DNA of 9,472 bases, from the NCBI GenBank assembly GCA_017860675.1, contig JAGDMV010000063.1, forward strand, positions 1 through 9,472, written 5' to 3'. This DNA is from Chloroflexota bacterium (GTDB taxonomy: Bacteria > Chloroflexota > Limnocylindria > Limnocylindrales > CSP1-4). The notes below the pieces were generated by a model. The model worked only from the letters and a program-made list of their open reading frames with translations. It had not been told where the DNA came from and did not search any database. The translations under genes were made by a program, and so were the position numbers. Shown here piece after piece: positions 6,565 through 9,472 of this stretch. The number at the start of each line of letters is the position of its first letter. Positions within the stretch are counted from its first letter, which is position 1.

Positions 6565-7920
6565 CTAGCGGCCTGCCGAGGAGCGGACGATCCGCTCCAT
6601 CCCCATCGCGGGGCGGAGGACCTCGGGCACGACAACCGAGCCGTCGCGCAGCTGGCAGGCCTCGAGTATGGCTGCCACCACCCGGGCCAGGGCCAGCCCG
6701 GAGCCGTTGAGGGTGTGGACCAGCTCGGGACGCGCACCCGGTGCCGGCCGGTAGCGGATCGCCATCCGGCGGGCCTGGTAATCCCGGAAGTTGGAGCACG
6801 AGCTCACCTCGAGCCAGCGCTCCACGCCGGGGGCCCAGACCTCAAGGTCGTACTTCTTCGCCTGGACGAAGCCCATGTCGCGGGTCGCCATGAGCACGAC
6901 GCGGTGGGCCAGGCCCAGGCGCCGAAGGAGGTCTTCGGCCCGCCCGGTCATCCACTCCAGGGCCGCCGAGGACTCCTCCGGCCGGGTGAACAGGACCATC
7001 TCGACCTTGTCGAACTGGTGGATCCGGACGATGCCCCGCGTGTCGGCCCCGGCCGCGCCGGCCTCGCGTCGGAAGCACGGCGTGTAGGCCGCGTAGCGGA
7101 TCGGCAGGTCGGCAGCCTCGAGGATCTCGTCGCGGTGGAGGTTGGTCACCGGCACCTCGGCAGTCGGGACCAGGTAGAGGTCGTCGCGGCCGACGACGTA
7201 CATCTGGTCCTCCTTGTCGGGGATCTGGCCCGTGCCCCGGGCCGAGGCCGCGTTGACGACCGCCGGCGGCCAGATCTCCACGAAGCCGTTCTCGCGCGTG
7301 TGCACGCCGAGGAAGAAGTCGATCAGCGCGCGCTGGAGGGCCGCGCCGGCGCCGCGGTAGACGGGGAAGCCGGAACCGGTGATCTTCGCCCCGCGCTCCA
7401 GGTCGATGATGCCGAGCGTGTCGGCAACCTCCCAGTGCGGCCGTCGCTCCCAGCTGGCGCCACCGGCCGGCGCATCCGCCCCGACCTCGCCACCGAGCGG
7501 TTGCGAGCGGGGCAGGAGCTCCCCCCAGGTCCGCACGGTGACGTTCGCGCCGGCGTCACCAACGGGCACGTCCGCGTCGGCCGGGTTGGGGATACGCAGC
7601 ATGAGATCGTCGAGCTCGGCCTCGGCCGCCGCCAGCTCGACGTCGATGGTCGCGATGCGGTCGCCGGCAGCCACCGAGGTGGCGCGCAGCGCAGCCACCT
7701 CGGGCCCGGCCGGGTCGGCCCCGGCACGGATCCGCTCGCCGATCGCCCTCGAGACCCGGTTGCGCTCGGCCTTGAGGGCATCGCCCTCGGCCAGGAGCGC
7801 CCGCCGGCGCTCGTCGAGGGCGAGCGCCGCGTCGACGATCGACGGGTCCTCGCCCTTGTCGACCGCGCCGCGGCGGATGACGTCCGGCTCCGCCCGGAGC
7901 CGCTGGAGCCCGACGCTCAT
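6565..7920 (-). CDS. serS: serine--tRNA ligase
   Basis: This 451-residue class II synthetase charges tRNA-Ser (and tRNA-Sec where present) with serine in the cytoplasm. The N-terminal helical arm that grips the long variable arm of tRNA-Ser spans about residues 28-105 and is rich in charged heptad-like residues. The catalytic core has the serine-binding TAE (253-255), motif 2 around FRREAG (283-288) followed by HQFDKVEMV (301-309), and motif 3 NGSGLALAR (405-413). It ends shortly after GMERI (440-444). A short Gly/Ala-rich stretch at about 142-156, before the HWEVADTLG segment, looks longer than in many bacterial homologues. The length is close to the usual 420-460. The ATG overlaps the lysK stop in ATGA, and a GGAGG site lies within the end of lysK, so the two genes are one translationally coupled unit with serS second. 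Confidence 0.97.
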   Translation of the reverse strand: MSVGLQRLRAEPDVIRRGAVDKGEDPSIVDAALALDERRRALLAEGDALKAERNRVSRAIGERIRAGADPAGPEVAALRATSVAAGDRIATIDVELAAAEAELDDLMLRIPNPADADVPVGDAGANVTVRTWGELLPRSQPLGGEVGADAPAGGASWERRPHWEVADTLGIIDLERGAKITGSGFPVYRGAGAALQRALIDFFLGVHTRENGFVEIWPPAVVNAASARGTGQIPDKEDQMYVVGRDDLYLVPTAEVPVTNLHRDEILEAADLPIRYAAYTPCFRREAGAAGADTRGIVRIHQFDKVEMVLFTRPEESSAALEWMTGRAEDLLRRLGLAHRVVLMATRDMGFVQAKKYDLEVWAPGVERWLEVSSCSNFRDYQARRMAIRYRPAPGARPELVHTLNGSGLALARVVAAILEACQLRDGSVVVPEVLRPAMGMERIVRSSAGR

Positions 7921-9472
7921 GCCCGTTCCTCCGGATCCTGCTGGGGTGTCGAGACGGCTCCGCCGGCCGCTGCCCGGAGCCGCTCCCGGACGAAGCCCGG
8001 CGGAAGGCTGGCCAGCAGCCAGCCCGCCCGCGGGCCATTGGCACGGCCCAGGAAGGCGAGGTAGATGGCGGCGAAGGCGCGACCGTTCGGCAGGCCGCGC
8101 TCGGCTGCGACGGAAAACACGAGGTCCTGCCAGTCGTCGCCGGAGCGGGGGCCGCCGTCCGCGAACGGCGGCGGAGCGGCCGCGGGCCGCGGCACCCCGA
8201 CCGCGGGAACCGCTCCTCCGTCCGCGGCCGCCGCAAGGGCCCGGAGGTACTCTCGCTGGTCGCCGTCGAGCGCGTCCGCCTCGGGCGGCAGGCCGTCCTC
8301 GCGGACCCGGACGACCGCACTCTCGGGCGCGTAGTCAGCGAGCCAGGCTCGCGCCGCCGCCAGGCGGGTGGCCAGGATCTGCTCCTCGTCGGGGCTGAGT
8401 GGAGCGCCCTTCTCCTCGGCGACCCGCCGGGCCACGTCGACGCCCGGGATCTGGGCCAGCAGGGCGAGGTGGGCGAAGGCCGGCCGGTAGGCGGCGGCGG
8501 CTGCGGCCGGGTCGACCGCCGGATCGACCTGCACGTACGCGTACAGGCGGTCCGCGTCGGGCGGCAGCTCGCCGCGGAACGGCCGGCCGGCGACGGAGGC
8601 CGCGAGTCGGTCGAGCTCGTCGAACAGGCGCGGGATCGCATCGGTTCCCAACGGGTCGAACTCGATGGCCTGGTTCGGCCGGGGCCGGAGGAAGAGCAGC
8701 CGCAGCGGTTCGGGCGGGACGGCCTCGGCGATGTGGTGAGCGGCGGCGCCGCGGCCCTTCGAGGTCGACATCTTGCGCCCGCCGATGTTCAGGAACTCGT
8801 AGGCCAGGTTGAGCGGCGGCTCGCGCTCGAACACCTCGCGGGCGAGGGCGTCGGAGCGGTCACGGGAGCCTCCCGCGGTGGCCAGGTCCTTGCCGCATGG
8901 CTCGATGGTCACCCCGAACAGGCTCCACTGGGCCGCCCACTCCAGGTTCCACGGCAGCTTCGCCCGTCCGCCGAACGGGCTGATCCGGCCGGACGCGCTG
9001 CAGCCGTGCGCCCAGGTCACGTAGTCGGGCAGGCAGTCGAAGGCGACCGTCTCGCCGTCCCAGTCGCGGGCCAGCGTCGTGCCGACCTTGCCGCAGGCCG
9101 GGCAGACCACGCTGAGGGGCAGCCAGCCCGCGGGGCGCTCCACCCTCGAGACGCGGCGGTAGATGTCGCGCACGACCTGGGCCCGCTCGAGCGCGGTGCG
9201 GATGAATGGGTCCAACTCCCCCGTCGGGTAGATGTCGCTCATCCAGTAGTAGCGGTCGGGCTGGATGCCGAGGCCGGCGAAGGTGTCGATGAACGTCTGC
9301 GCGTGGTGCCGGGCGTAGCTCGCGTGGCAGTCGCCGGCCATGTCGGGAACCTGGGCGACGGGACGGCCCATCTCGCGCTCGACGGCGTCCGGCGTGAGCA
9401 GCGCCTGGGAGTCCATCGGGTCCATGTCGTCGACGCCGTAGAGGAGCGTCGTCTCCAGGCCCCTCGAGCGGA
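7917..9472 (-). CDS. lysK: class I lysine--tRNA ligase, N-terminus outside window
   Basis: The 517 residues present lack only the N-terminal part, where the HIGH motif of class I synthetases should lie. The window opens with LETTLLYGVDDMDPMDSQAL, a block typical of class I (archaeal-type) LysRS, followed by the DCHASYARHHAQTFIDTFAG region. The KMSTSKG motif for ATP binding is at 8774-8754. Four cysteines between them, including a CPAC pair at 9104-9093, may bind zinc; this is inferred. The remaining C-terminal half is helical and would form the anticodon-binding domain. The enzyme attaches lysine to tRNA-Lys but is unrelated to the class II LysRS of most bacteria. Class I forms occur in archaea, spirochaetes, alphaproteobacteria and some actinomycete and Chloroflexota lineages. 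It is the upstream partner of serS; its start and promoter lie beyond the right edge. Confidence 0.96.
   Translation of the reverse strand, partial: RSRGLETTLLYGVDDMDPMDSQALLTPDAVEREMGRPVAQVPDMAGDCHASYARHHAQTFIDTFAGLGIQPDRYYWMSDIYPTGELDPFIRTALERAQVVRDIYRRVSRVERPAGWLPLSVVCPACGKVGTTLARDWDGETVAFDCLPDYVTWAHGCSASGRISPFGGRAKLPWNLEWAAQWSLFGVTIEPCGKDLATAGGSRDRSDALAREVFEREPPLNLAYEFLNIGGRKMSTSKGRGAAAHHIAEAVPPEPLRLLFLRPRPNQAIEFDPLGTDAIPRLFDELDRLAASVAGRPFRGELPPDADRLYAYVQVDPAVDPAAAAAAYRPAFAHLALLAQIPGVDVARRVAEEKGAPLSPDEEQILATRLAAARAWLADYAPESAVVRVREDGLPPEADALDGDQREYLRALAAAADGGAVPAVGVPRPAAAPPPFADGGPRSGDDWQDLVFSVAAERGLPNGRAFAAIYLAFLGRANGPRAGWLLASLPPGFVRERLRAAAGGAVSTPQQDPEERA
7928..7932 (-). promoter_or_regulatory. 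Shine-Dalgarno of serS inside the end of lysK
   Basis: The minus strand reads GGAGG seven bases before the serS ATG at 7920 and lies in the last codons of lysK. A strong internal ribosome site together with the ATGA overlap supports coupled translation of the two synthetases. Confidence 0.75.

Noticed and set aside
6715..8064. A 449-codon plus-strand open frame opposite serS and the end of lysK
   Set aside because: It is a mirror of the serS codon pattern with no recognisable domain, and it crosses the lysK-serS junction.

Overview
The window is high-GC bacterial DNA with strong G/C bias at third codon positions. An F420-type luciferase-like oxidoreductase, a class I lysyl-tRNA synthetase and GC-rich secreted hydrolases fit a Chloroflexota (Limnocylindria-like) or Actinomycetota-like lineage. 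This placement is inferred from gene content and composition only; there is no 16S or ribosomal protein to confirm it.

Layout: (1) bases 1-927, minus strand: a luciferase-like monooxygenase fold oxidoreductase, cut by the window edge at its C-terminus. (2) 928-1137: divergent promoter region with a 12-bp tandem repeat. (3) 1138-2923, plus strand: a carboxymuconolactone decarboxylase-like (CMD) protein followed by a complete radical SAM/SPASM protein of the anaerobic sulfatase-maturase (anSME) type. The junction is odd: the CMD frame has no stop of its own near its expected end. (4) 3056-3143, minus: tRNA-Ser(TGA) with encoded CCA. (5) 3232-5010, minus: a secreted glucosaminidase-domain protein with a long unassigned C-terminal region. 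(6) 5173-6504, plus: a secreted, compact M1-family zinc metallopeptidase, divergent from the glucosaminidase across a 162-nt spacer. (7) 6565-9472, minus: the serS and lysK aminoacyl-tRNA synthetase genes, coupled by a 4-base ATGA overlap. lysK is cut by the right edge and lacks its N-terminus.

How they may work together: lysK-serS is a housekeeping translation operon, and a tRNA-Ser lies about 3.4 kb from serS. The glucosaminidase and M1 peptidase form a divergent pair of predicted exported hydrolases, which suggests cell-wall or extracellular polymer turnover. The CMD-anSME pair is the most unusual unit: all twelve residues expected for three [4Fe-4S] clusters plus the catalytic base are present, but no sulfatase is visible, so its substrate is unknown. 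I found no CRISPR array, insertion sequence, prophage or defence system.
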